From: Bacteroidaceae bacterium
Lineage (GTDB): Bacteria; Bacteroidota; Bacteroidia; Bacteroidales; Bacteroidaceae
Length of the DNA stretch: 53,086 nt
Direction of reading: 5' to 3'
Assembly: GCA_024683455.1 (NCBI GenBank)
Contig: JAIKYE010000013.1
Location: 1-53,086, forward strand
Part shown: one piece after another, positions 11,537-20,762 of the stretch
Position numbering within the stretch: the stretch's first letter is position 1
Layout: the number at the start of each line of letters is the position of its first letter
Translations under genes and position numbers: made by a program
The notes under the pieces: generated by a model
Seen by the model: only the letters and a program-made list of their open reading frames with translations
Told to the model about the DNA's origin: nothing
The model's database searches: none

Positions 11537-14397
11537 AGACATTTCTAAGTTTAGTTGCCAACGACCTTCTGCAGCGCTTTGGCACCAATATGAGCAACGT
11601 CACGGTGGTGTTCCCCGGGAAGCGTGCAAGTCTTTTCCTTAACCAGGAACTGGCCTTGGCTAGCGAAAAACCAGTCTGGACACCACGTTACATTACCATG
11701 AGTGACCTCTTTTATAGCCTTTCACCATACATAAAAGCAGACCCCATAGACAGTATTACATCACTGTATCAAATTTTCAGCAAGAATTTCCTTGAAGAAG
11801 AGATGCAGGAAGGATATTCGTTGGACAAATTCTGGGGATGGGGCGAAATCATTCTCTCCGACTTTGATGATGTGGACAAGCACATGGCAGATGCAAACGC
11901 CATCTTCTCAAACGTATATGAGTTGATGCAGTTTGAGAGTTTGGATTATCTAACCGACGAACAAAAATCTACCCTCCAACATTTCTTTAAAAACTTTTCA
12001 ACCGAGGATAACTCTGTAATCAAAGAACGTTTCCTGAACGTTTGGTCTAAGATGAACCAAATGTACACTGAGTTACGGAAAGAACAGATGCAGACTGGCA
12101 CTATGTACGAGGGGGCAATCTTCCGCAGTGTAATTGAAAATCTGAAGAAAGATGATAGCCTTCTATCCTCGCTATTAGAAAAGAAGCAAGCCATAGTATT
12201 TGCCGGCTTTAATGTGTTGAACGATGTAGAGCATGATCTGATGTCGGCTATTCAGAAGCAAGGGAAAGCAATCTTTTATTGGGATTACGACACATATTAT
12301 GTAGAAAACCTCGAGCACGAGGCTGGCATCTTTATGCGTCAGAATCTTAAGGACTTCCCCTGCGCCTTGAGCAAAGAACACTTCAACAACCTGCGTCTGT
12401 TGCAAGATGCCACATTTATCTCTTGCAATACAGATAATGCAGCTGCACGTTACACCCATCAATGGTTGACAATGTCACACGACCCCATCAGCAACCGTAA
12501 TGCCGTTGTAATGTGTAATGAGAGTCTTCTACAGCCCGTCCTACACGCATTGCCCAAGCAAACAGGTAAGGTGAATGTCACTATGGGATTCCCACTTACC
12601 GATGCACCTATCTATAGCTTCGTAATGGCATTAATTGCATTACAGACAGATGGATTCGACCTCACACAGCAACGTTTCCGCCATCCCTTTGTACAGGTCG
12701 TTCAGCATCATGTATATGCACCTTTCGTGGATGAACGGCAATGGCTTATTTATAAGGCAACAGACAATGTTCAACTCCTAACCTATCTTATAGATATGGT
12801 AGAGTTGGTAGGCTTACATTTCTCAAAAATAAAAGAGCCGGACGTCTATGAGCAACTATACATTGAGGCTATTTTCCAGACGCACAGAATCCTGAATAAG
12901 TTTCTACAACTAATCAACAAAGAGGAAAATCCACTTGTCATTCAGCACATCACATTACGACGCTTACTTCGTACACTCCTATGCAGTACCAGTATTCCAT
13001 TTCACGGTGAACCAGCTCACGGATTACAGGTGATGGGCGTTTTGGAGACACGTTGTCTGGACTTCTCACACATGCTTATGCTATCAGTAGAAGAAGGTAT
13101 GCTACCACGTAACACACAAAGCAACTCCATGATTCCGGCTAATATCCGCGAAGCATTCGGACTGACAACTCCACGCCATAGGATTGCCGTATTCTCATAC
13201 TATTTCTACAGACTTATCCAACGTACAGAGCATCTGACCTGTGTTTACAATGAGAATTGCGTGGGGAATAGCAAGCATGAAATGTCGCGTTTCTTGCGTC
13301 AAATGCTGGCAGAGACAAACATTCCCATACGCACGCTTTGGCTACGAAGTGAGACCAGTTTGCAGGATATACAGGATCTTTCCGTACATAAGACTTCCGA
13401 TATTATTAAGCGAATGTTGCAAAAATACGATATTAATACCAGTGGGAAAAATGCTATTCCTCTTAGTCCATCGGCCATTAATACGTATATGACGTGTCCG
13501 TTGAAGTTCTTCCTTACACACGTCTCAGGCCTAAGAGCCGATGTAGACCCACAGGAAGGACTCAATGCGCCACTTATTGGTGATATTTTTCACGATGCGG
13601 CAGATTTAATTTACAAGTGTATCATACAACGTACGGAAAACAATATCATTCAACGCAGCACATTATCAGAATTGCTTGCTGATATGGATGGACTAGTCGG
13701 TCCTCTGCTAGATATTGTATTTGACACCATTTATTTCCATCCCACGGATCGATGGAACAGAACCGAAGAAGCATGGAAAATGGTCTGCCGAGGCACCCGT
13801 CCAGGTAATCAATATACAGGCGAACTCATCATCATACGTCGTGTACTCATGCAGTACCTCACCAATTTACTACGTTACGATCTACGCCACGCACCCTTCC
13901 GCATCATTGCTACGGAAACCGATCGAATGTTTAATGTTCAATGCTCAATATGCGATGTTCAATTAAATGTAATGACTGGAGGACGTATAGACCGATTGGA
14001 TGAGCAAGACGGACACATAAGGGTTGTTGACTATAAAACTGGCTATCACATACCCAGTATAAAGAGCATGGACGAGGTCACCAATACTGCAGGCAAGCAC
14101 GAAGGGTATTTCCTGCAAGCTTTCCTATACGCGTATGCTGTACTGCAAAATGACAAACCAGAACGTCTTCTCGTGCCTGCCCTTTTCTATCCAGGAAAGG
14201 CTTACACAGAGGATTATACCCCTACACTTACAATAAACAAGGAGGTAATAGAAGATTTTACATCTTTGGCAGATGAATTCTATGAGGGTCTTACTCAGGT
14301 AGTAAAACAAATATTCTCTCCCGATTATAACTTCACGCAAACGCCCGAAGCAAAGAATTGTACTAATTGCGACTTTAAACTCCTGTGTGGAAGATAA
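11533..14397 (+). CDS. AddB-like protein with Fe-S PD-(D/E)xK nuclease
   Basis: Partner of the preceding helicase, 954 residues. The N-terminal part is helicase-like, but I see no Walker A lysine (NVTVVFPGKRASLFLNQELA), as expected for an inactivated AddB-type ATPase. The C-terminal nuclease has the cysteine arrangement of the 4Fe-4S AddB nuclease: Cys655 (MTCPLKFF) and Cys943, Cys946, Cys952 (NCTNCDFKLLCGR). Active-site residues include Asp820 (GGRIDRLD) and VVDYKTG (Asp833, Lys835). Residues about 798-812 (FNVQCSICDVQLN) come from a 7-nt-periodic repeat tract, a probable insertion in a beta-hairpin only eight residues before Asp820. The ATGA overlap with the upstream gene indicates obligate co-translation. 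Confidence 0.87.
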   Translation: MKTFLSLVANDLLQRFGTNMSNVTVVFPGKRASLFLNQELALASEKPVWTPRYITMSDLFYSLSPYIKADPIDSITSLYQIFSKNFLEEEMQEGYSLDKFWGWGEIILSDFDDVDKHMADANAIFSNVYELMQFESLDYLTDEQKSTLQHFFKNFSTEDNSVIKERFLNVWSKMNQMYTELRKEQMQTGTMYEGAIFRSVIENLKKDDSLLSSLLEKKQAIVFAGFNVLNDVEHDLMSAIQKQGKAIFYWDYDTYYVENLEHEAGIFMRQNLKDFPCALSKEHFNNLRLLQDATFISCNTDNAAARYTHQWLTMSHDPISNRNAVVMCNESLLQPVLHALPKQTGKVNVTMGFPLTDAPIYSFVMALIALQTDGFDLTQQRFRHPFVQVVQHHVYAPFVDERQWLIYKATDNVQLLTYLIDMVELVGLHFSKIKEPDVYEQLYIEAIFQTHRILNKFLQLINKEENPLVIQHITLRRLLRTLLCSTSIPFHGEPAHGLQVMGVLETRCLDFSHMLMLSVEEGMLPRNTQSNSMIPANIREAFGLTTPRHRIAVFSYYFYRLIQRTEHLTCVYNENCVGNSKHEMSRFLRQMLAETNIPIRTLWLRSETSLQDIQDLSVHKTSDIIKRMLQKYDINTSGKNAIPLSPSAINTYMTCPLKFFLTHVSGLRADVDPQEGLNAPLIGDIFHDAADLIYKCIIQRTENNIIQRSTLSELLADMDGLVGPLLDIVFDTIYFHPTDRWNRTEEAWKMVCRGTRPGNQYTGELIIIRRVLMQYLTNLLRYDLRHAPFRIIATETDRMFNVQCSICDVQLNVMTGGRIDRLDEQDGHIRVVDYKTGYHIPSIKSMDEVTNTAGKHEGYFLQAFLYAYAVLQNDKPERLLVPALFYPGKAYTEDYTPTLTINKEVIEDFTSLADEFYEGLTQVVKQIFSPDYNFTQTPEAKNCTNCDFKLLCGR
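13926..13967. repeat. Six degenerate heptamer units inside addB-like gene
   Basis: Successive 7-nt units read AATGTTT, AATGTTC, AATGCTC, AATATGC, GATGTTC, AATTAAA. Six units of 7 give 42 nt, a multiple of 3, so the tract adds 14 codons in frame. It encodes residues about 798-812, directly before the nuclease active site. Confidence 0.8.
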
Positions 14398-14498
14398 CCT
14401 AAATTCCCTCCAAGACGAAGCTCGACATCTATCTAGCATCACAGGCAACTTCAATAGCCAAATAACAAACTTTAAAGCTAAAAAGATTTAGACGAATC

Positions 14499-14589
14499 CA
14501 TAATTCAAAATGCATAATTCGTAATTAAAGACAAAAAAATAACGCATAAGAAGAAAATTATGCATTGTGAATTATGAATTATGAATTAA
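14499..14589. repeat. Inverted, heptamer-periodic repeat upstream of the tRNA
   Basis: The left arm (14499-14517) and right arm (14558-14576) are 19-nt inverted copies with one mismatch, built on CATAATT / AATTATG heptamers. The right arm continues as GAATTAT GAATTAT GAATTAA to 14589, immediately before the tRNA promoter. Of the same 7-nt-periodic type as the coding tracts in ileS and addB. Confidence 0.8.
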
Positions 14590-14595
14590 AATCTA

Positions 14596-14603
14596 TAACT
14601 TTG
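14596..14603 (+). promoter_or_regulatory. -7 box of tRNA-Arg (TAACTTTG)
   Basis: TAACTTTG placed 24 bp before the first base of the tRNA, giving a short 5' leader. It directly abuts the heptamer repeat. Confidence 0.65.
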
Positions 14604-14627
14604 CACCCGCAAAACAAAAACAAGGCT

Positions 14628-14702
14628 GGTTCGGTAGCTCAGTTGGATTAGAGCAGCAGCCTTCTAAGCTGCGGGTCATGGGTTCGAGCCCCATCCGAAT
14701 CA
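14628..14702 (+). tRNA. tRNA-Arg (anticodon TCT)
   Basis: A full cloverleaf can be folded by eye. The acceptor stem is GGTTCGG with CCGAATC (one G-U pair), followed by discriminator A. The D arm is GCTC...GAGC. The anticodon stem is GCAGC/GCTGC with loop CTTCTAA and anticodon TCT. The variable loop has 5 nt. The T arm is ATGGG-TTCGAGC-CCCAT. CCA is not encoded. It reads AGA/AGG arginine codons. It has its own promoter and a strong terminator, so it is a single-gene unit. Confidence 0.97.
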
Positions 14703-14720
14703 CAACCACTGAATTAGGAG

Positions 14721-14762
14721 AAAAAAGAGCGTAACATCAACAACGATGCAACGCTCTTTTTT
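14721..14762 (+). terminator. Terminator after tRNA-Arg
   Basis: A perfect 12-bp stem, AAAAAAGAGCGT with ACGCTCTTTTTT, around an 18-nt loop, ending in a T-run. It lies 18 bp after the tRNA. The A/T-symmetric stem could work in both directions. Confidence 0.9.
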
Positions 14763-14896
14763 GTTATATCTGAATTTGAGCGTAATTCGTTGTAAATCTG
14801 AAGTTTAATATTTTGCGCATAATTCAACAGGCGTTAAAAATACAATATTCTATCTAAAAAAATCAAAAAACAGAATCATAATACAAAAATAATACT

Positions 14897-14904
14897 TACC
14901 TTTG
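14897..14904 (+). promoter_or_regulatory. -7 box of the deaminase gene (TACCTTTG)
   Basis: TACCTTTG 46 bp before the ATG at 14951, with a leader of about 40 nt. It probably drives both the deaminase and the SIMPL gene. Confidence 0.6.
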
Positions 14905-14950
14905 TATTATAAGTTCGTAGTACAGAAGGAAAGTTTAATATCGAAAAGCA

Positions 14951-15418
14951 ATGAATACAGACAAAGATTACATGAAGATGGCTATAGAGGAAGCCCGCGA
15001 AGGCATCCACAAAGGTCATGGAGGTCCGTTCGGAACCGTCATCGTCAAGGATGGAAAGGTCATTGCCAAAGGGCACAATATGGTGCTGGCAAATCATGAT
15101 GCCACCGCCCATGGCGAGGTGACAGCTATCCGCAAAGCAGGAGAAGTACTGGGAACACATGATTTGAGCGACTGCATACTCTATACCACTGGAGAGCCTT
15201 GCCATATGTGTCTATGTGCCATTTTGTGGGCCAACATCAAGAAGGTTTACTACGGATGCACCATTGCCGACAATGGCAAAATAGGATTCCGTGATGATAA
15301 GTTCAATACCATCTTTGGCGGTAGAGAAAAATTAGGCGATTTTCTCACTGAGACAGACCGCGAAGAATGTCTTCGCTTATTTGATGAGTATAACAAAATG
15401 AATCATAAAACGTATTAA
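14951..15418 (+). CDS. Guanine deaminase-like nucleobase/nucleoside deaminase
   Basis: A 155-residue member of the zinc-dependent cytidine deaminase fold, closest in length and layout to the small bacterial guanine deaminases, which convert guanine to xanthine. The zinc site is His54-Gly-Glu56 (ATAHGEVTAI; Glu56 the proton shuttle) and Cys84-His-Met-Cys87 (GEPCHMC). The C-terminus (residues 120-155, including FGGREKLGDFL) matches the swapped C-terminal segment of the guanine deaminase group rather than TadA, which would carry a different tail and a tRNA-binding surface. Substrate is inferred, not shown. It is 21 bp upstream of the SIMPL gene and seemingly co-transcribed with it. Confidence 0.85.
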   Translation: MNTDKDYMKMAIEEAREGIHKGHGGPFGTVIVKDGKVIAKGHNMVLANHDATAHGEVTAIRKAGEVLGTHDLSDCILYTTGEPCHMCLCAILWANIKKVYYGCTIADNGKIGFRDDKFNTIFGGREKLGDFLTETDREECLRLFDEYNKMNHKTY

Positions 15419-15439
15419 CCCTTTATATCAAGAGAAATT

Positions 15440-16162
15440 ATGAAGAACGTTCAATTCAAGTACATTTGTGAAGCTCTAATCTTATCTATTGGACTCTTTT
15501 TGGCAGGAGGAGCCATCAAGAGTGGTATTGTAAAGTTCAAAGAGATGGATAGAACAGTTACTGCTAAAGGACTTTGCGAAAAAGAGGTAAAGGCCGACAA
15601 GGTCACTTGGCCACTAAAATTCAAAGAACTGGGAAACGACCCAGCAGAACTTTATGACCGTATAGAAAACAACACGCAAACAATTGTTAAATTCCTAAAG
15701 GGATATGGACTGACCGACGAAGAAATATCTATCGCCCCCCCAGCAATGGTTGACCAGCAGGCCAACATGAGCTACAGCAGTGAACAAGTACGCTACCGCT
15801 ACAAAGCCAACTGCGTAGTAACCGTGGTGAGCAAAAATGTCGATTTAGTCCGTAAGATTGTAAGCAATCAGGCTAAGCTAATGCGTCAGGGTGTAACCAT
15901 TGTTGGTAATGAGTATGACGAAACATCATCCGTCACCTACGAATTTACAGGCCTAAATGAGATCAAGCCAGAAATGATTGCCGAGGCTACAAAAAACGCT
16001 CGCAAGACTGCAGAGCAGTTTGCAACAGACTCAGAAAGTGAATTGGGTAAGATAAAGACGGCAGATCAGGGGCAGTTCAGCATCAACGACCGCGACCAGA
16101 ACACTCCCTGGCTCAAGAACATCCGCGTAGTAACAACCGTCGTTTACTACTTGAATGACTAA
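15440..16162 (+). CDS. SIMPL (DUF541) domain protein, membrane-anchored
   Basis: A 240-residue protein with one N-terminal transmembrane or uncleaved signal segment (residues 10-28, ALILSIGLFLAGGAI). A SIMPL-type extracytoplasmic domain follows (about 38-238) and includes VTAKGLCEKEVKADKVTWPL and an ISIAPPAMVDQQANM region. Family members such as E. coli YggE are periplasmic and linked to oxidative or envelope stress; no enzymatic activity is established. It follows the deaminase gene closely and is ended by a strong bidirectional terminator shared with the convergent tolC-like gene. Confidence 0.87.
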   Translation: MKNVQFKYICEALILSIGLFLAGGAIKSGIVKFKEMDRTVTAKGLCEKEVKADKVTWPLKFKELGNDPAELYDRIENNTQTIVKFLKGYGLTDEEISIAPPAMVDQQANMSYSSEQVRYRYKANCVVTVVSKNVDLVRKIVSNQAKLMRQGVTIVGNEYDETSSVTYEFTGLNEIKPEMIAEATKNARKTAEQFATDSESELGKIKTADQGQFSINDRDQNTPWLKNIRVVTTVVYYLND

Positions 16163-16181
16163 GATTTCGTAAACATAACAA

Positions 16182-16215
16182 AAAAGCTTGCTTCCGTAAA
16201 TGGAAGCAAGCTTTT
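16182..16215. terminator. Bidirectional terminator between SIMPL and tolC-like genes
   Basis: A perfect 14-bp stem, AAAAGCTTGCTTCC with GGAAGCAAGCTTTT, around a 6-nt loop (GTAAAT), with T-rich flank on the plus side and an A/T-rich flank for the minus strand. It sits between two convergent genes. Confidence 0.93.
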
Positions 16216-16219
16216 CTTT

Positions 16220-17551
16220 TTATTGTCCTACAGAATGCTTGTACTCTAAAAGTTTATTCTGATAATTTGCAAACGCATCTATTCGTCTGTACTGTGCCTG
16301 TTGATACAAAAGCTGAGCCTGTAGCAAGTCAGACATTTTGGCAGTTCCTGCGTTATAGTAATTACGATTCAAACGCAGATTCTCCTCTGCTTGTTCTATA
16401 CTACGTTCTGCAAGAGAAAGTTGTTGATAAGATTCTTGAACACAATTCCATGCATTCTGCATACGAATCTGAAGGAGTTGAGAGTTATCCTCTTGTTGCT
16501 CCTGGGCCTTCTGAAGTTCAATCTTCTTGCGCTTGATAGCATGCGAGCCGCCCCACCAATCGGAAATGGGAATCTTTACTGTAGCAAAAATCATACCAAA
16601 GGAGCGGTCATTATCCAATAAACTATGGTAGTTGTACCCGACACCGACACCAACAGTAGGTAAGTTCTGACCTACGGCCAGTTTTCGTTGCAGACTTGCA
16701 GCCTCTACCTGTTTGCTCAAAAGCTGATATTCTGGAAGACCCTGAACACTGAACTTTGAACATTGAATGTTATCAATATTCTCAGAAGAATAATCAATAA
16801 CAAAAGTAGTGTCACGGAGACCAGAATACTGAGAAAGCAGCATGCGCGCAAGAGAAAGAGCGTTCTCAGCCTTTAGCTTTTGGCTGGCCACTTCGTTTTC
16901 ACGCAACTGAACTTGCAACAAGTCGTTTGGCATAGCAACACCAGCACGTACAGCAACATCAATATCCTTATGAATGTCGCCCAACAGTTGTTCAGAGGCT
17001 TGAATAGTCTTTAATTTTTCTTGCACAGAAGCCAATTGCCAAAAATATTGTTCGGCAGTTTTCTCAACTTCGTTTTCTGAAAGTTCTAATTGCAGTTTAC
17101 TAACATCCTCTCCAACTTTAGCCAAACGATTTCCATTAACAATTTGTCCTCCAGCAAAGACGGGTTGCACCGCGGAAACCGATCCCATTATACCTTTCTT
17201 CAGCATGGTAATACTGGTTGGAGAAGCCAGAACACTAAGGGCAGAAGCAGGAAGTATCTCTGCCAAATTCTCAATCGCCTGAGAAGACAACATCTCACTT
17301 GGATTAACTGTCATTTTGGCCATATCCTTAGTGGCATTGAACCAAACGCCAGAAGCACTGATATTAGGAAAATACTTTGTAAAAGCTTCTTTTCGTTGCT
17401 GCTGAGCCGCCGCCACATTCAATTTTGCAGAACGAATAGCAATGTTATTATGACGAGCAGAGTCAAGAATCTGCTCCAATGTATATTTGGACTGCGCCGT
17501 GATGATGCCACAGCAGGCAGAACAAACTATGAATGCAAATGTCTTTTTCAT
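16220..17551 (-). CDS. TolC-family outer-membrane efflux protein
   Basis: Outer-membrane channel of a tripartite efflux system. The longest frame opens at a GTG, but the ATG at 17551 places a signal peptide directly at the start (MKKTFAFIVCSACCGIITAQ), giving 443 residues. Two helical repeats typical of TolC are present (KLNVAAAQQQRKEA near the start, ERSIEQAEENLRLNRNYYNAG near the end), the latter with the usual NYYNAGTAKMSDLLQAQ pattern. Residues 261-270 (around NIQCSKFSVQG) derive from a 7-nt-periodic tract. It is third in the adaptor-pump-channel operon, 41 bp after the pump gene. Confidence 0.92.
   Translation of the reverse strand: MKKTFAFIVCSACCGIITAQSKYTLEQILDSARHNNIAIRSAKLNVAAAQQQRKEAFTKYFPNISASGVWFNATKDMAKMTVNPSEMLSSQAIENLAEILPASALSVLASPTSITMLKKGIMGSVSAVQPVFAGGQIVNGNRLAKVGEDVSKLQLELSENEVEKTAEQYFWQLASVQEKLKTIQASEQLLGDIHKDIDVAVRAGVAMPNDLLQVQLRENEVASQKLKAENALSLARMLLSQYSGLRDTTFVIDYSSENIDNIQCSKFSVQGLPEYQLLSKQVEAASLQRKLAVGQNLPTVGVGVGYNYHSLLDNDRSFGMIFATVKIPISDWWGGSHAIKRKKIELQKAQEQQEDNSQLLQIRMQNAWNCVQESYQQLSLAERSIEQAEENLRLNRNYYNAGTAKMSDLLQAQLLYQQAQYRRIDAFANYQNKLLEYKHSVGQ
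16744..16771. repeat. Four heptamer units inside the tolC-like gene
   Basis: Plus-strand units GAACACT, GAACTTT, GAACATT, GAATGTT run in register. On the coding strand these are TTC-rich heptamers like those in the addB-like gene. The tract encodes residues about 261-270 between the two TolC repeats. Confidence 0.75.
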
Positions 17552-17592
17552 CACTTTATTTTCGCTTTTCACTTATTCACTTTTTATTACTT

Positions 17593-20500
17593 TTATTTCC
17601 GGCTAACTTTCCAATATATTACTGGCAGCAAAGTCACCACCATAATGAGAGAACCAATACCTCCAGCAAAGATGGTAACACCAACGGGCATCCAGAAACT
17701 CGACTTGGCAATAATCATAGGCAACACACCCACAGCTGTGGTGGCAGTTGTAAGGAAGATGGGAACCATACGACGCTTACCAGCATCGTAAGCGGCTCGC
17801 TTAACTGCTTCGTTATATGCAGTACGATTCACTGTCCAGTCACCATGCTCGTCTACATGCTTCTTTATTAGATCTATAGCATGTTCAAAGATAAGAATTT
17901 CATTACGCATTATCATACCCATAAGCGTGATCAGACCAAAGATAGAAGTAAGACCCAATGCACGATTCATCAGACCAAGTCCGACAAGAGCGCCAGGAAT
18001 CAACAATGTCAGCGCAACCATGCAAATCATTGTGATACCATATTTCTTAAAGTTGAAAAGAAGGAAGAAGAACACAATAATCATAGCAATTATTGTACCA
18101 CCGTATATTTGCGGCATAGCCTCATCAGCATACTCTAGTTCACCGCCCACTTCACTCCGAACTCCTTGCGGCAACTTAATCTCCTCCTTCATTATTCGAG
18201 CAATCTTCTTTTCAATAGGCATTGTATAAACACCCTGGACAAAGTGCGCAGTAACAGTAATGCAGCGCTCACCACCACGATGTACGATGCGACTTTCCGT
18301 CCATTTGGGCTTAACATCTGCAATCTGTCGTAATGGTACGGTTGTGTTCTTTTGCCCAAATGCTGTGGCTGTCATTGTTACTGGTGTAGCTATACCTAGG
18401 TTCTCGATATCAGAGAATGTCATATCGGCATCATCTTTTACTACAATAGGTACTTCATAATTACCTTCCCATAGTTGTCCCACACGTAAATCGCTGGAGG
18501 TTGCACTCAAGGCTAATTCCGCCGTAGCTCTGCTGACACCAAGTTGTGCTGAAGTTACAGGGTTAAGTAGCACACTAATTATTGGATATGGCTGCATGTA
18601 ATCAGTATGTACCCACTCCAATTCCGGAATCTCGCGCATACGCTTTACAAGTCTTTCTGCAACAATATGCAGCGAGTCTAAATTCTGCCCATAAAAACGG
18701 TATTCCAGTTCAGGAACCTCCATATAATCAAGTCGTTTGAACTTAACATATGCATTGGGGAATGCTTCTCCCAACTGTGGCTGATACTGAGTCAAGAGGT
18801 CAAGGGTAGCCTTATTTGACTTGGTATTAACAATAAGCTGTGCATAATTCTTACTAGCCAACTGAGGAGCATAAACATCCATAAAACGTGGCGAAGAACA
18901 ACCAACAAAACTTGTAATGTTCGTAACACGTTCATCATCGGCCAATACATGTCGTACAGAATCTGCCACACTTCGGGTCTCCGCCATTCCCTTCCCTTCG
19001 GGTAAATAAATCTCTACTGCGAACTGATCGCGGTCGGCATATGGGAAAAGTCTGATTTTAAGCGTAGGAACAATGAGCAGAGACAAGGCAATCACGGCGA
19101 TACCACCACCTATTGTAATCCAAGGGAAGCGGAAAGTAAAGTCAAGCACGAGATTGTATGTTTTCTGAACAAAGTTAGTGATAACATTACCCATAGTACT
19201 CACCTTTCCTGGCTTAATGATACGTACTTCAAGGAAAGGTATAACCGTAATTGCCAATAAAAGGGAAACCATTAAGTTAATGGTAATGGTCATAGGGAAA
19301 TAGTACAATGCATCCAAGAACATACCCTTCAGCGTTATAAGGAAGGGAAAGAAGATAGCGCAAATACAGATTGTTGCCAACATCATGGGCATAAAATACT
19401 GACGTGCAGATGCAATAGCCGCAACCTTAGGTTCATAGCCCTTGCCCAAATATTCCAGATAACCGTCAATAACAACGATAGAGTTATCCACAATCATTCC
19501 TAACACTACAATAAGAGCAGCCAGTGTTATAATGTTCAGTTCTATGCCCACCATATACATAATAGAGACACTGACAAATGTGCTGATAGGAATTGTTGCG
19601 GAAGCCACAATAGCCGATCTAAGAGGAAATAATACCATCATCACCAGGATAATGATAACCATAGCAATAAGCAAGTCTCTGAGGAAATCGTGTACACTAA
19701 CAGCCACCACTTTAGGTTTGTCGGCTATACGGGTGATTATCACGTCAGATGGCAATTCGTTTTCACGATAGGTATTAAGAACCTTATCAACTTCACGTCC
19801 ATATTGAATCACATTATGACCTGGAGTCATCTCCATGGAGAGTAAGACACAAGGATGTCCGTTTTGGTTGATATAACTGGATTCTGTATCATATTCTCTT
19901 ACAACTTTGGCCACATCCCTCACTCTAGCGACCTTACCAGTAACAGGATCTGAGAAGATAATTTGATTGGCTATTTCCTCCACCGAATTTTCTATAGGTT
20001 CTACATGTATGGGAATCTGCTGGTCATCATCGCTAATACTACCACTGGTTGTGATAAAGCCTTGGGCTTGTAAACGACTGAAGAGCAACTGCTGACCTAT
20101 TCCGTATGCTTGCAGTCGCTGACGGTCAACGTATAAAGATATCTGTTCCTTCTGTTCTCCAAACAGTTTAACGTTAGCAACCGATGGAATACGGCGCAGA
20201 CGGTCACTCAGTTCATCACTGTATTCCTTTAATTCACGGTAGCTGCGCTGCTCGCTCTCAATGGCGATGAGCAATGCCGATGTGTTTCCAAAGTCATCAT
20301 TCACGATAACACCAAAAACACCTTGTGGCAAGGTTAGCTTAAAGGTACTCAGGCCGTGCTTTATCTTACTCCATACCTCGTCCTTATTGTTTACATCGTC
20401 ATTCAACTTCACCATTACAATACAAAGTCCATTTTGGGATGTAGTAGTAGTTTTTACGCGGTTTACTTCACCAAATGTAAACAGATAACGTTCCAGCGGA

Positions 20501-20709
20501 CGCGCTACTTGCTGCTCTACTTCCTCGCTGGTTGCGCCTGGGTATATAGCAGCCACCACCCCCTGACGAATGGTAACCTGGGGGAACTCATCTTTAGGCA
20601 TTTCATACATGCCCATGATACCCAGCACAAAAAGGATGCCTATTATTAATAGGGATATTGGATAATGTTCCAATGGCCATGCCAGCCAATTCTGCATTTT
20701 TGTTTGCAT
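17593..20709 (-). CDS. RND-family efflux transporter, inner-membrane pump
   Basis: AcrB/HAE-type proton-driven pump of 1038 residues from the ATG at 20709; the longest frame uses a TTG three codons earlier. The N-terminal helix is followed by DEFPQVTIRQG and a porter domain with PGATSEEVEQQV, and twelve membrane helices can be traced. In TM4 the proton-relay pair is Asp-Asn (GMIVDNSIVVIDG, near residue 409) instead of Asp-Asp. In TM10 the usual lysine position reads GMIMRNEILIFEH (near 938), with Arg in place of Lys. Both variants occur in RND branches other than AcrB. Substrate unknown. It lies between the adaptor and TolC genes in one operon. Confidence 0.93.
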   Translation of the reverse strand: MQTKMQNWLAWPLEHYPISLLIIGILFVLGIMGMYEMPKDEFPQVTIRQGVVAAIYPGATSEEVEQQVARPLERYLFTFGEVNRVKTTTTSQNGLCIVMVKLNDDVNNKDEVWSKIKHGLSTFKLTLPQGVFGVIVNDDFGNTSALLIAIESEQRSYRELKEYSDELSDRLRRIPSVANVKLFGEQKEQISLYVDRQRLQAYGIGQQLLFSRLQAQGFITTSGSISDDDQQIPIHVEPIENSVEEIANQIIFSDPVTGKVARVRDVAKVVREYDTESSYINQNGHPCVLLSMEMTPGHNVIQYGREVDKVLNTYRENELPSDVIITRIADKPKVVAVSVHDFLRDLLIAMVIIILVMMVLFPLRSAIVASATIPISTFVSVSIMYMVGIELNIITLAALIVVLGMIVDNSIVVIDGYLEYLGKGYEPKVAAIASARQYFMPMMLATICICAIFFPFLITLKGMFLDALYYFPMTITINLMVSLLLAITVIPFLEVRIIKPGKVSTMGNVITNFVQKTYNLVLDFTFRFPWITIGGGIAVIALSLLIVPTLKIRLFPYADRDQFAVEIYLPEGKGMAETRSVADSVRHVLADDERVTNITSFVGCSSPRFMDVYAPQLASKNYAQLIVNTKSNKATLDLLTQYQPQLGEAFPNAYVKFKRLDYMEVPELEYRFYGQNLDSLHIVAERLVKRMREIPELEWVHTDYMQPYPIISVLLNPVTSAQLGVSRATAELALSATSSDLRVGQLWEGNYEVPIVVKDDADMTFSDIENLGIATPVTMTATAFGQKNTTVPLRQIADVKPKWTESRIVHRGGERCITVTAHFVQGVYTMPIEKKIARIMKEEIKLPQGVRSEVGGELEYADEAMPQIYGGTIIAMIIVFFFLLFNFKKYGITMICMVALTLLIPGALVGLGLMNRALGLTSIFGLITLMGMIMRNEILIFEHAIDLIKKHVDEHGDWTVNRTAYNEAVKRAAYDAGKRRMVPIFLTTATTAVGVLPMIIAKSSFWMPVGVTIFAGGIGSLIMVVTLLPVIYWKVSRK

Positions 20710-20762
20710 AACTTTCAAATTGCTAAAGTCCTGGGACTAAAGTCTAATCCTCATATTATCAA

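Noticed and set aside
14951..15418. tRNA adenosine deaminase TadA
   Set aside because: The zinc motifs fit both, but the C-terminal segment and length match the small guanine deaminase group better.
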